Positions 45,893 to 58,720 of a stretch of 64,000 bases of DNA are shown in pieces. The stretch is taken from contig OZ234501.1 in the NCBI GenBank assembly GCA_965153455.1, forward strand, positions 2,542,001-2,606,000. The letters are read 5' to 3'. The translations under genes were made by a program, and so were the position numbers. This stretch comes from Sphagnum compactum. Taxonomy: Eukaryota > Bryophyta > Sphagnopsida > Sphagnales. The first letter of the stretch is position 1. Each line of letters begins with the position of its first letter. The notes below the pieces were generated by a model, which saw only the letters and a list, made by a program, of their open reading frames with translations, did not search any database and was not told where the DNA came from.

Positions 45893-46299
45893 ATCTCCAC
45901 CAATGCTCAGTATGTGACCCTCCAAAAATATCTTTGACATCCAAGGGTTCAGATACCTACTATGGTAACCTTTTCTGCAACCCCACCCATAAAACAGAAA
46001 TTGGGATTGCAAGTAGGTAGGAGACTACTAATAATAGCAACCCACTTCGACCAATCGAACTGTCTAACTAATCAGAAGAAACAAGGAGCAGCAGTCGATC
46101 AATACAATACGATTAGACTGACTGTGTTTATTAGACTGTTCCAGGGCTCCTCCAGGGCCTCTGAAAGAGGTGTGCATGTTTTCAGGGTCCTAAGAGAGAG
46201 AGACTTCCTTCCAGTGGATTCACTCACTGGCTTGGATTGATGAACCTCATCCAAGATTGATTTCCAGTGGAGGGTCACATACTGAACATTGGTGGAGAT
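45893..46299. mobile_element. MITE-like element with 31-bp terminal inverted repeats
   Basis: ATCTCCACCAATGCTCAGTA...CCTCC (45893-45923) is the reverse complement of 46269-46299 with one mismatch in 31. The enclosed 345 bases hold no credible gene. The outer sequence TTTAGAGCATCTCCACCAAT resembles TIRs of plant MITEs. Target-site duplications could not be confirmed. Confidence 0.6.
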
Positions 46300-46530
46300 T
46301 GAACGTTTTCCCCCTTTTTTTTTCCATCATAATTCTTCTCCCTTTGACTTCAAGTTCTTGTGGACCCAGGGGTTTGTTTTGGTGGCGAATGTTTTTTACA
46401 AAACGCAAAAGATGGAATGTATTTTTAAGGGGTTTTTGATCACCGAATTTGGAATTTCTTTTTGATTAAGAGATGGTCAGATTGCACATTAGGTGTAAGG
46501 AAGATGCTTGGTGGACCTTTTCACTTTATA

Positions 46531-46567
46531 GGGGAGGGGAGGGGAGGGGGGGGGGGAGGGGGGGGTG
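46531..46567 (+). repeat. G-rich tract, G-quadruplex candidate
   Basis: Successive GGGGA units run into G-runs up to twelve long. Four or more G-tracts with one-base spacers satisfy the simple G4 pattern. Confidence 0.8.
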
Positions 46568-46859
46568 GAACTTTGGGCAAACCATATGGGATAAAATTGA
46601 GGTGCTATTAGGAATAAATAGGGAACTTGGGGAAAGGTGATGAGAATATCATGGGAACACATTCCTCTTTTCCTATTTGTCCTGTTGCTGGTTTGAACTT
46701 GCCCATAAGGTGTAAAGCCATTATTACCTCATGAACTGCTTGTTGGATTGAAAATCACTAGAAAGGCCAAAGTATTTTAGTCTTTTTTGAAACTATTTAC
46801 TAATCAACCTTTCAGGAAAAAAAATTAGGGGTTATTAAATTTGTGGATAAAATGAAAAA

Positions 46860-49120
46860 TATCTACTTAGACTAGCATAATAAGACATTTTTGCCAACAT
46901 GTCATCATGATCCAAAGATGAATTTGAAAATAAATAAATTGAAGCACCATTTTTTTCATTGGAATCCAAATTCAAAGGAATTTTTAATTTTCTCATGTAT
47001 TTTCCATGCATCAAATCCCATAAAAATATTCAAAAACTAATTAATGATCATTTTTTCAACTTGATGAGTCATCAAATTCTCCTTTCTAGAAAAATGAAAA
47101 GTTGTTATGTACCAGATATACACAAAAGTACTTCAATGAAGGTTGAAGGAGGCGATAACAGAGGTGATAAACCTTGACCAAGTTGTACCTTTTGCCATTA
47201 TGATATATTTTAAACAATATTTGATACATGAAACTCTAAGAAGTTTAAACAATACCTAATTTTGCTTAAACCAATTTTCCATGGCATATGATAAAGTGAC
47301 TTGGACATTCCTATTCCAATACATGCATAAAATAAGCATTCAATAAGCTTTTCTTCAAGGTGTATAAAATGTTTTTCATTGATGCAAAAATTGTATTTAT
47401 TGTTAATGGTTGTCTTTTAGTTCATCCCTATCCTAAAGGGAGTTAGACAAGGTTGCCCATTGCCACCTTATCTATTTCTTATAGTAGTAGAGGCACTAAA
47501 CTAGGTTGTTGAACATGACCTACAAGTAGGCAACATCCAAGGCATATTATTGCCATGGAGACATAACACACATCTAATCTCTCAATACAATTGACACATC
47601 CTTCACGATCAAATGTGAAGAGCAATTGGTTTTGAAACTTGTCAACCCAGCAAGTTCAGGATGATGTTAAAGTTGGAGATTGATTGGAATAAGAGAATGG
47701 CATATAGGCGGGTTGGCGGTGTTCACCACTTACATTGGTTGATTTCATGCAAGTGGCAATGGGCATAAGAACATGAATTAACATAATTATTTGACATGAC
47801 TTTTGGTCTATGTTTAGGAACACAAGTTGTGGATGGTTTTTTAATAGGTAAAGTAAAACAAAACTTACTGGTTCTCATCACATCTACCATTAGTTGGTAC
47901 ACAAGAACCACTAATCAAGTTTTCATGTTCATTTGTTAATATTTCATGGCAATCTTGAATGGGTCTTGACCACTACTTGGTTCATAGGTTCTAAAAAAAT
48001 TGTTGTTTTTTATTCTTAAAATTTTCACAAAAATGAAAAACCACCAATTTTGGTTCTTTTGAAAATTTCAAAAAATCAAAACCCATTGGTTCTAGGTCTA
48101 GGTCAAAAACATTTAGTCACATATTTCCATTTCTAATGGTTTTTATCTTTATAAGACATGTTGATTTGGGTTTTAATTTAATTCCAAGTTTTAAGGTGTA
48201 AGGAAGGTTTGGTCAATGAGGCTAATGGATTTGGGATTACAATATGTACCATTCAAAGATTGTCAAAATGCATATGAATCAATTGAGTGTCCAAATCTAT
48301 TGAAGGATTAATTTTGAATGTTGATTTTGAAAGAACCAACCATGGAATTGAAATTGGGCAACATTGTTTTCAACATGCAAAGAAACAAATTAGTCATTTA
48401 AAAAAAACTATTTGTGACTTAACAACAACCATGCCATGCTCATTATAATGTCATGGGTAAATTGTTGTGTAGAAAAAAAAATGATGGTTTAAGGTTGATA
48501 GATCTTAAATCGATTTTTACCACCTTACAAACTAAATGTATATTTCGTGGTTTGGAACATGGTTATTTTAATTGTAGTTATTCATTAGATATAGACTAAA
48601 CTTGTCATGACCATTGAAAATCACAAATGGGGGCCCAATATTAATTTTGCCTTTCTGCATCATGTTTCATCAAATGATTTCAAAACATGGGATCACATCT
48701 CGTAGGCCTCTTCCAAGCTTGGAAACGACCAATGAAGTAGGTTCGTGATGTTCAACCAATATCAATTCAAGAAGTGAACAAAAGGTTCATTTGGCGATCC
48801 AACATCTTCATAAGCAAAGATGTTGGGTTTTCCAAAATTAGGGTTATTAAACTTCAAAAAATGGATTTCGATGTAATCGAAATGTAAAGGATAGCCACCA
48901 TCAAAAGTTTGTCCTATTGAAAGTGGTACAAAGGATATTTCATTAAAGACTTGAAGAAAAACAAGCGTAACAATTGTTCATTAATTAAACACTTTAAACA
49001 ATAACATTGTTTTTGGTCTTTTTTTTAACTCATGATCTCCCCAAATCAAATATGATTAGATCGGTGTTTTTGCCCACCTTGAGGATCTGGAACCTTTGTG
49101 AGTTTTTGGCATCTATAATA
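46860..49120 (+). mobile_element. LINE (non-LTR retrotransposon) reverse transcriptase relic
   Basis: Across shifting plus frames: MAYDKVTWTFLFQYMHK (47281, the catalytic-domain KAYDRVEW block), then GVRQGCPLPPYLFLIVVEAL (47439, the conserved RQGCPLAP motif), a decayed YADD region (about 47570-47610), KLEIDWNKRMAYRR (47670-47712), and a later DGFLIGKVKQ-type thumb segment on broken frames (about 47830). KRFIWRSNIFIS occurs at about 48783, like the RT C-terminal FLW segment. Stops and frameshifts are numerous, so it is long dead. Confidence 0.75.
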
Positions 49121-51220
49121 AATTAGGGTGTTTGGCCATGGGCTATGGGATGCCTCATCTTCCACCTTTGGAAAATTGTATAAAGTGTGTGTTTAAGATC
49201 TTCCATACGTGTTTAAAACCCATATCATTCAACTTGCACAAAATCAAAAGAAAAAACCTCTAAATTTCTATTCAAACCAATAATAAACAAATCATTTTCA
49301 ATTTCCATAGCATTCAAAACACCAAATTGAATTTGTTTTTATGACTAATACATTCTAATCCTTTCTTCCTTACATTTACACATTTCAAACCAATTATAGA
49401 TCATTACGGTTAAATGGGTCAATTGTTTGTTGCATTTTTTCCAACCCAAAGGAATTTCACATTGTTTAATTGGAAAACTTCATCCAAAGACTATTGTGTG
49501 CCATTTTGTTGTTGTCATTGGGCATGCTCTAAGATCATATCTACCACAATACATGAAATGTTCCTCTTGATATAATATGTGATGCATTTGTGTAGTTCGG
49601 TGGTATAAAATACCTTGTTGTGCATCAAGTTTGCCTAGGATGTTGTGGTGAAAACCAACCCCTTGAAAACAAATAACTAATGGATTCGCAAATGTTTATG
49701 ATTGATCCACATGTAAAACCATAATTAGTCTCTTAATGTTGAAGTTGCACCTTTTAATGTTTATGGGTTGAAACACATTCACATTGATCACTAAACTAAT
49801 TTAATTTCCAAAGGTTCAATTGAATGCATGCAATAAAGTTGTTCTAAGAGGTGTTAAATTTAGTTAGTCCCAAAGAGTGGTCGCATATGTATTTGTTGTT
49901 TTCCCATGCACACCTTGTTCATCAATCAATTCTTAGAATAATTCCCTTTGTTTAAATCACTTTTGATGTCATATGGCAAATCCTTCAAATGTTAGGTCAT
50001 ATTTTACACATGGGATTTGTTTTTAAAATCTTCCATGTTACAAAGTTAGGCTTTCAATCAAATATTCTTATGGGGCATTTTGTGTAGGGTTAGGCCCTAG
50101 GAAAATGGCATTACCAAAAGAAGGGTCTAGGAGAAACAACAACCAATTGTGACACCATGTCAAATAATATTCTTGTCTAAAGGCTTTTATACCCAATGTA
50201 AATATCTTGCCACAAGTTTTAGATAAACCAAATGATTGATAAAAAATGAAAGATTGTTCAAAAGATAAAAAATCCCTCGCAAATACTTATGATCCTTCCA
50301 AAAATAGAAGAATCCTCACTATAAAAAAAACGTTCACATAAAATTTCATTGTGAAAGGTGTTTTCCCCTAACATTAAAATGTTTTTGGCAAGTATTTGTA
50401 TCGAGGTGAAAGTATGATTAGGTGGTACCACAAGGAACATCACACTTTCATTTTATTAGACCCATCAAAATTTATAAAATATAGGAAACATTTGAAAAAA
50501 AAATTCATTATTTTTAGTAAATACATTAACTGGGTTGTAGGGATTTTGAAAATTTAATGGAATTAAAAACATTTTGAATTCTAGTGTTCCTAATCATTTC
50601 CTCACCAAATGTTTTTAGCAAAGTAACACTAATTATTTTCCTTTAATTATTTGGTTAGGAAAAAAAATTACATATGTTTTGGGTGGGGGGTTTAACAATA
50701 ATTTTCAAAGGTATTTTAGATGGGTTTTTAAAAAAATTCTATAAAGTAATTAGTTGAGTAAGTACAATTTAATTATGAATTTTTAAAATTCTTATTCGTG
50801 ATTCTTGAAAGGGCTACAGAAATTAAGAATAAAAATTTGTAACAATTGTCACCTACTTTTATTCTGATAAAAACTTAAGGCCATATACTTTGGGATGTAA
50901 TGAATAAACACAACAACAAAATTATCTAAAGTATTTTAAACATTAAAAAAAAAGGGTTTAGGAACATTGTTTTGCCAATTTTATTTCCTTAACACTTCCT
51001 TTCTACGTTTTCTAATGGTATCACCCAATCATACTTTTCACCTATCAAAATGCAAGTCTCATCAATCATTCAAAGGTATCAAAGGACAAAAGTAAATTGA
51101 TTTTATTATGGAAAACATCAAAACTCAAATTTTATCCACTTGCTTGGGGGTGGTCTAACAAATATTCACTTTTGCAAATTATCTACCATAGTACCTTAGC
51201 ATAAATTAAATTATTTTTTA

Positions 51221-51256
<36 letters not shown>

Positions 51257-54200
51257 TGAAATTTCCAAAAATTTGTTTAAGATGTAAAAGTTTGATATTT
51301 GGTTGTCTTGAAGGGAAGATACTAAATGGAGGTTCATTTAAAACATTTCAAAAATTTCGGAACAAAATTACCTTACAATAAATTTATTCTTTATTACAAA
51401 ATTTTCAGAATTAAAAACCCAAGCGCCAAACAAAGAAACCAAAGTTAAATTAATTATTTAACATTTGTGTGTTGAATTTGTTTAGGTATTATGGTAACTA
51501 AGTTTGGGTGCAAGTTGATTTGTTCACACCATCCTTATAAAAACCAATGCAAGAGAAATGTACATGACATTTATTTCCTAATTTCTTTGTGGACAAATGA
51601 ATGATTTAGTTTCAACAAGTCTCTAAATGGACATTTGGAAATGATTAATTAATGATATGTTATTTTGGAAACATTTGCTTGTGAATGTTAATAGGAGCTT
51701 CTTGCCCTTACCTACCAATCAACATGGGATTTGCCTATCTACCTATTAACTTAAAACAATTGATTTAAATTTATTCACCCGCTAACTATGTAGGGGATGT
51801 TGTTGCAAAAAGATGAAGATATTGCACCAGAAAAAAACCACTACATAGTTCCATGAATTTACCTACCTAATATTGCCTCTTGTAAATTAGGAACAAATCA
51901 AACCTATTAACACTAAAAAACCCCAATGCTAACACCACCAAATGCAAATATTGCAAAAACCTTGTCATCCTTTACTTAAGCTACTTTAACACCTCCAATG
52001 ATAATACGAGGCTAACCCTAAATGTAGGTATTGCAATCATTGCCCAAAGGCACATTTCAAAACATGCACATTTAAAGTACACCCAAATGTTATCAACCAT
52101 TATTTAAGTTCCCCCTTAAACCAAGGGTGGTTCATGAAATCCAATACCTTCATGTCTTTGTAAACATTAATTGCAAATATCAAAATGGTAAAATGAATGC
52201 AATGACCTCATTTTGTTACAACTATAATTGAAAATGGCAAATGGCCATGGTGGTGCAATACTGTTAGTAGTCTACAAATAGTAATAAAATTTTCTAGAAT
52301 GGTAAAAGAAATGTAATACCATCATTTTTTGTTGTAATCTTCAATGTAACATGATAAGATGTTTACAATACCTTCATTTGTTTTGGAAACTCTAACATAA
52401 CAAGATAAGGTCATTCGTAATACCTTCATTGAGTATATCATTTTATAAAATTAATTACAAATATCTTCATTTGTTATGCAAACTTGTATTTCATGGTGGG
52501 AAATTGAACACATTAGTATTATCATTTGAAATGCAAATAGACTTTCTTTCATTATGTGAAAATGAATGCTAACATACATATAAATAATGTAAAGTTTGCA
52601 ATCACAACAAAATGGGAAGGAAAATGTATACTTATATAGATGTGAAATAATACAAAAGTGTTTGGGAATTCACAAAAACCCCATAACTAATTCATTACAA
52701 ATTGAAAATGATGGTACATGTTATTTACCTTGGATGGAGAACCTTATCTTAATTATGTTCATGGTTGTTAATGTCAAATGCAACAAAATAGGTGATTGCA
52801 AATTGAGTTGCCTCAATGCATACTAATGCATGAAAAGTTGATGCTCATCAATACAATTTGAACCACCTTTACGATGACTCTTTGGTGGTGTCACGAACAT
52901 GTTCCATGCACATAAATATTAGAAATTAAGTGATAAACATAAAGGCCTAAAATTGTAGAAAAAAAAGAATTATAAACTTAAAATAAATAAATAAATAAAT
53001 TCTCATAATGAATTATAGGCACCCTATTTATATTTAAATATGTTATATGTTATATATATTCTATAAATTGCACCTTATATGTTTTTACATGTCGTTTAAA
53101 ATAAAATGGAAATGACTTCCCCCAGGTTGTGTTATGAGCACTTGGTGGTCTTCATTTAGTGTTATGGCCAATGGGATTAACTTAAATTCTTTAGTTGTGC
53201 ATGGATGGTGAACTTGCATTTAAAACTTGGGCTTTAACTACAATTGCAACTTTTTTTCACTTAATGATTTTGTCATGTGACCTTAGTTTTGGACTTACAA
53301 CTAAGTTAAGGCATGACAAAGTGAATGAAGTGGGATAATGTTGTAGGATTCAAGTATGTTCCCACAAGTGTGAAAAAATGAGTCTTAACACTCCATGTGG
53401 ATTCCCACTTTAGGAATTGAAATATTTCAACTATGTCTCGAATTTTTGAAACAAAATTTGGGGTGCCAAACCTTGTCCAAATTTATCATTTTTTAAACCA
53501 TTGAATTTTTTTTGACAATTATATATTCAAAGTGGGGTCACATTCTTCATTTGAAAATTTACAACATGAATTATAATAATGGTCATGAATCAAATTGGTA
53601 GTTTGATTCCTAACCATTAAAACATCCCCTCTAGAGTAGTCAAGTCACTGCCAATTGAAATGTGAGATATGTTGTTGAAAAGTTAATTTTAAGGATTAAA
53701 ATTCACCCTTGAAAACCCCTCAATTGTAATCCATATGATGAATTTACGAGTCATCAAAGTAATAAAACTCATAACTTGGGAATTTCAAGACTTGCATTTA
53801 GGAGTCCCATGAATTTATGCCACATCAACATAATCCTTACTACCATCTACAAAGTATCCTATAAGGATAGTCATGATTCTTATCAAGTTTGAGTAACGAT
53901 GAATCATGTGAATGTGAGTTTGAACACGACTCTTCAATTGACAAAAAACTTGTCAATTTGAACATGAACTTTATGAAAATATTGCATTCATAGTAGTGGC
54001 AATAAAACATAACACTATGAAAATAATATAGTCATGAACATGATAGTAAACCAAGATGACGGAATTTTATTTATGAACATAATTTCCCTTAAAAAAACCT
54101 ATTATATTTAGTTAATCTAGAACAAAATTGGACCCAAAAAACCCTACCCTCCTTTGACACAAAGAAGGAGGATGGTGTTAAACATGACTAATGTCATGCA

Positions 54201-55600
54201 TGTAAATATGGCAAAAAAAATCATAACATTGCATATAAGATTATCATGATTATAGTTGAAACAAAAGGACAAAAATGCTCATTTTCTTGTAATGAAATGT
54301 AATGTGTTGTCCTTCATTTAAATAAGGAGAATATTTGATACATTATAATTCATTATAAAAGATGTAGCTAAAATGTTAAAACACAGAGTGATTATGCACA
54401 TCATATTGGTCATATGTGGTACTCATACCACTTGTAATGCTTGTTATGGTAGGCATAATAATCTACAACATTAATGACATTTGATGAAAATACATCCGTA
54501 TTAAAAGTGTGAGCATCTATACTTTGCCCTTGTGCATCTCCTAAAACATCTATAAGCTCATCAACTTGTTCATGTATGGCTTCATTGATTGGAATGTGAA
54601 ACACCTGATTGTCCATGGTTGCATTTATTGCAATTGGCATTTGTTAAAACATGAATCACCTACTTGTCTATGAAAACATATATTACAACAAACATTTGTT
54701 CATCTATGGCCTTATCTATTAGAGCAAACAAATGTTGTGGTTAACATGTGCTCTTTTATGTTTGTATCAATAAAACAAACAAGGTGTGTTATACACAATG
54801 ACCTTACCATTAATTTAATACCAACAATTGATATTGTATGATAAATTGATCATGGCTAGGGGAAATTTTTAAGAAAATCTATTTTAATGCACATCATCAT
54901 GTTGTTATAAAAGAGAAATTGTCATGATTATTTTTTTCATTTTTTAACATCGCATTAATTATGAGGAACCCAAAAGGATCTCAAATTATATGATGACATG
55001 TTCTAAGAACCTATCCAAACATTTTTTAAAATGTTAGCAAACCAAAACCAATAATGAAATGTCGTAAAATGATTTTCAAAATTTTGGAAATCTAATGACT
55101 TTTTTCTTTAAAAAGAAATGATCAGATTTTTTTTTTCATATCTATTTTTCACATTTGTGCACAATTTCAAACCAAAAAAAAAAAAAAAAAACTCATCATG
55201 ACACGAGTATTTGAATGTTTTCAATCACATTGTCAATAATTACTTGATTTTTTGTGTATGGTGGGTGCCATAACCATTTTGGGAAAAAATAGTTTCAAAT
55301 TTAGTTTTGTATATTCAAATTTTCTTTACTATTCAAATTTTAGAATATCATCTCTTCTTCTTCTCTCTCTCTTCTTTTGTATTTTCTTCATATGTTCTCA
55401 TAAATACAATTCCCAGTAGTTCATCATTATTTATGTCAATTTTAAATTAAACTTCATTAAGTAACATGGACATGAAAAGGCACATGTTATCTATAAGTTA
55501 TGTTAATGTTCCTTTTTATGTCCATGTATGTGAAGGGGGGTATTGCCACCCAATTGAGGTTCATCTTTACTTATCCCAAAATTGGATTTTTTTTTTTTTT
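49121..55600. other. Long AT-rich gene-free block
   Basis: 6.5 kb without a recognisable gene, RNA or intact element. An (AT)n microsatellite lies at about 51224-51254 and A- or T-runs are frequent. The few ORFs of 60-76 codons (for example 54410-54640 -) lack motifs. Likely very old transposon debris. Confidence 0.5.
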
Positions 55601-57588
55601 TTGGGGATAGTAAGCTATGAAACAACATCATGCCCATTATAAATTTTTTTCCCACTATAATAATAACTTTTCCTAAAGTTGAGAGATGAAATGTTCACTT
55701 GATTTGTTCTTTTTTTTTGTTTAATCCCATTACTTATTTGGTAGCCTACATATTGGGCCCTCCTGGGTGCATGTTGGGCCATCTCATTGGTTGCGTGGAA
55801 AAAATAAAAATAAAAATAAAAATTCCTAAAACTCTTGGTCACCATTTTTTTGGCATGTGCTAATAAGTCACCCCTTCCTAGAAAAATGAAAAGCCCGGTG
55901 TCCTTGTTTTTCATAATAACCGGCGGGTACACACGGGTATCCACTGGGTATCCAGAGAATTTTCATTAAATTTTTTTTCATTTTTCCAAGAAAGAAAGTA
56001 CATCAAAGAACCGACAAAAAAAAAGGGGGGGCGGAGGGGACGTTCAGCCCATCTTTTACGTTCAGACTCCTCTTTGGCAGTCCAAGGGCTAACTAGTAAC
56101 TTACCATCTTTAGTCGGTCCGTCTGTCGCACTCCACCAGCTGGTAAGTAACAAAAGTAGTGGGAAAGAAATCCGTTTCAATGCGCATCCAGGAAATAAAT
56201 TCCGCCACCTGTTCAAGACTGTTACGGAGCTCTGTCCAATAGTTTCATGCCACGTCAGTTGTGTATTCCTTTTGTAACACAAGAGTAAATGCAGAATTTG
56301 CAGAATTGGACATGGGCGAGGGGGCTGATTCTGGTGGTAGAATCAGCAGTGGCTCCTTCCTGTTCCTTTCTCAGAATCTGGCCCAGTCCAAATTCCCAGA
56401 AGATACCAGTGTTGTACGGTTATTAGAATTTTCAAAGAACCACAGGTTCGGGGGTGTGGAATACGGCAGAATAAGAGAACCGCCGGTTCTGATTCTTTGG
56501 AAGAAATTATTCAGAATCAAATAACCGCGGGTTCCGTCTGCGAGTCTTAAAAGAAACTGTGATTTTCGTGAAAGAACAAGCCAATTTCTGACCGGATTTT
56601 TTTTCCCACTTTATCTTTTGGAACCGGAACCGGAGGGTATTTGTTTTAAATTTTTTTTTTAAAAAAAAGGTCAAGAACCAGCCAACACTGGAATTAATGC
56701 ACCTGGACCGTATTCAGAGTCTTCATCTTTTACTTAAGCTGGTCTTGTGTCTGTTTCCCTCGGTAGTGAGCTGGCTGTCCCGTTTGTGAATGGCCAACTG
56801 ACTGCAAGCTGTGTCTTTTACCAGAGCGGTCATCTTTTCGCCGGAAGCTTCTTCTTTCCTGAACGTGTGCCTGCGCGCTTCCTTGGAGCGAGGCGACGGC
56901 CTTTTTCCTTCTTCTTCGTCGCAAGCCGAGGGCGCAAGACAAGAGAGCTCCGCTTCATGGTAGTCTCGAGTCTCTCGTTTCTGTTTTTTCTAAATCCGGT
57001 TCCCCCCTTAAGATCGCTTGCGGCGCACGCGTTGCTTTGATTCCGGAATCGCTGTAGTCGTAATCTTTTTCTCTCTCTCCTTTTTTTTTTGCTAATTTTT
57101 TTGCTGTGGGTTTTGGTGTGTTTTTGAAGAGCGGTATCCAAGGCACTCTAGCGAAGACTTTCCTTTTGTTGCTGAGAGATTCAAAGTACTTAGAGGGTTT
57201 TTGTGAAAGGAAGCGAGATATCTGGTAGTAATCTGCTCGGATTGGACATGGTCTGAAAGATTGCTAAGCTATTCTTCTTTCAAAAGGACACGAATCTTTG
57301 AAGAATGCACATCTTTTGAGAAGGAAAAAACCATCTGGAAGTGATGATTTTTGTGAATGTACATGAGGGTTTGTTGAAGGATGGTAGTTCTTTGACGAGT
57401 TGCGTTTTCGAAGCAAATCTGTGGAGGAATTCCGAAGATTGAGAGAGTTCGTGTTTTATGCCGTTGACGTTGGAGAAGATTTGGAGACACGATAGGGTTT
57501 TGAGAGCCTCATGATGTACTAGGGTTTTGATAGCTTCATTGTGTACTAGGGCTTTGAGGGTTGTTGCCATTGACAGGATTTTGTTGTG
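55601..57588. other. Mixed intergenic region and 5' flank of the small membrane-protein gene
   Basis: GC content rises from about 55980 onward. Around 56310-56640 the words GATTCTG, CAGAATC, AACCGCCGGTT and AACCGCGGGTT recur, forming short palindromes. 56750-57290 has CT-rich leader-like sequence. Overlapping ORFs on both strands here (for example 56747-57040 + and 56830-57141 -) have no recognised domain. Confidence 0.45.
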
Positions 57589-58064
57589 ATGGTTGAGTAC
57601 TGGGGACATTTCCGAATTGTGCTGGGCACTCTTGTCGGGGGTGCTTTGGGTTTCTACGTGATGCACAAGGCTGAACTACAGTACCAGGTTGGAGGAGCTC
57701 CGTCTTCTTCTTTTATCCCCTTCTGTAGAGTTTTCTTGACCCATCTGTAGAGTTTTGTAAAACCATGTGTGGATGTGTGGAAGAACATCAGCTTGTTATT
57801 TTTCTGGATGGGACTATTATCAGATTCTTCAGGTTGTTTCAATGCTGTTGTTCCGAACAAACATTCTGGACTTGAGAATTTGCAGTATTGGGAGCACTTC
57901 CTGTATGTGTCCACTGTTTCTGACCACCTCTGGCATGTGGATCTGTTGATTTTTGTGTGCATCAGGCAAAAATAAGATCAGAGATTGCAAAACTGGAACA
58001 GGAGGAGAGATTGCGGGAGCAAAGCCAATCGGGGAGCAGTGGGGAAACCTTTATCTCAGACTAG
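57589..58064 (+). CDS. Small single-pass membrane protein, 65 aa, two exons
   Basis: Exon 1 (57589-57687) encodes MVEYWGHFRIVLGTLVGGAL then GFYVMHKAELQYQ; exon 2 (57966-58064) encodes AKIRSEIAKLEQEERLREQS and a Ser/Gly tail ending FISD-stop. The join is phase 0 at gttgga...catcag. Residues about 8-25 form one Gly-rich hydrophobic helix, followed by a charged, probably coiled-coil tail. This organisation resembles small conserved plant membrane or mitochondrial proteins, but I cannot name the family. The good exon phasing and amphipathic C-terminal helix argue for a real gene. The BRO1-domain gene begins 228 bases downstream on the same strand. Confidence 0.68.
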
Positions 58065-58288
58065 TGGCTAGGCTGTATAGCCATCTTAGGTCCCCGAACC
58101 AATCTGAAAACCTGTTTCAATTGCCATTGAATTCATCTTCTAGGATCAAAGAAGCAAACAGCTTGTAGCAATTAAGACACAAGGTTTGCAGGAAAAAAGC
58201 TGTAGCTGGATCTTGGTATATCCACATTTTCCAGAGGCTTGCAGTTTGACAACATACTCCACACTAGGTACTCAGCTTCCATGAAGCA

Positions 58289-58720
58289 AAGATGTTGCTC
58301 CAGTTCAAAGATCCATTGAAGCTGAAGACAAAGAGGGTAAGGGATATCATCTTTGATGCTTTAGGTCCCTTGCATTTTGTTGCTAGCTAGCTGCCTTGTG
58401 TTGAGAGATCAAGGAAAAATGTTGCTCCAGTTCAAAGCACCCTTGGATCTAAAGACAATGAGGGTGTGAGGGTCATCATCTTTGGTGCTTAGGTCTCTTG
58501 TGGTCTGTTGCCAGCCACCTGTTGGTGAGAAAGATGAAGGAAAGATGTTGCTCCAGTTCAAAGACCCATTGAATCCGTAGACAATGAGGGTTATCTTCTT
58601 TGGTGCTTAGATCTCTTGCATTCAGTTGCCAGCCACCTGCTGGTGAGAAAGATCAAGGAGAAAGATGTTCCTCCAGTTTGAAAGACCCATTGAATCTAAG
58701 GACAAAAGAGCAGGTGGACT
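58289..58720 (+). repeat. Four tandem copies of a unit of about 120-128 bp carrying the first coding exon of the BRO1 gene
   Basis: Units begin near 58289, 58416, 58542 and 58662, each with AAAGATGTTGCTCCAGTTCA, an ATG-led 45-base exon-like segment, a GTRAG-like donor, ATCTTTGRTGCTTAGGTC and TTGCCAGCCACCTGYTGGTGA. Coding copies: 1 at 58292-58336 (intact, donor gtaagg); 2 at 58419-58463 (intact but donor gtgtga); 3 at 58545-58589 (in-frame TAG); 4 from 58665 (one-base insertion, frameshifted). Confidence 0.88.

Noticed and set aside
56747-57141. Basic or aromatic-rich ORFs on both strands
   Set aside because: They lie in a CT-rich leader-like region and overlap antisense to each other; no domain seen.
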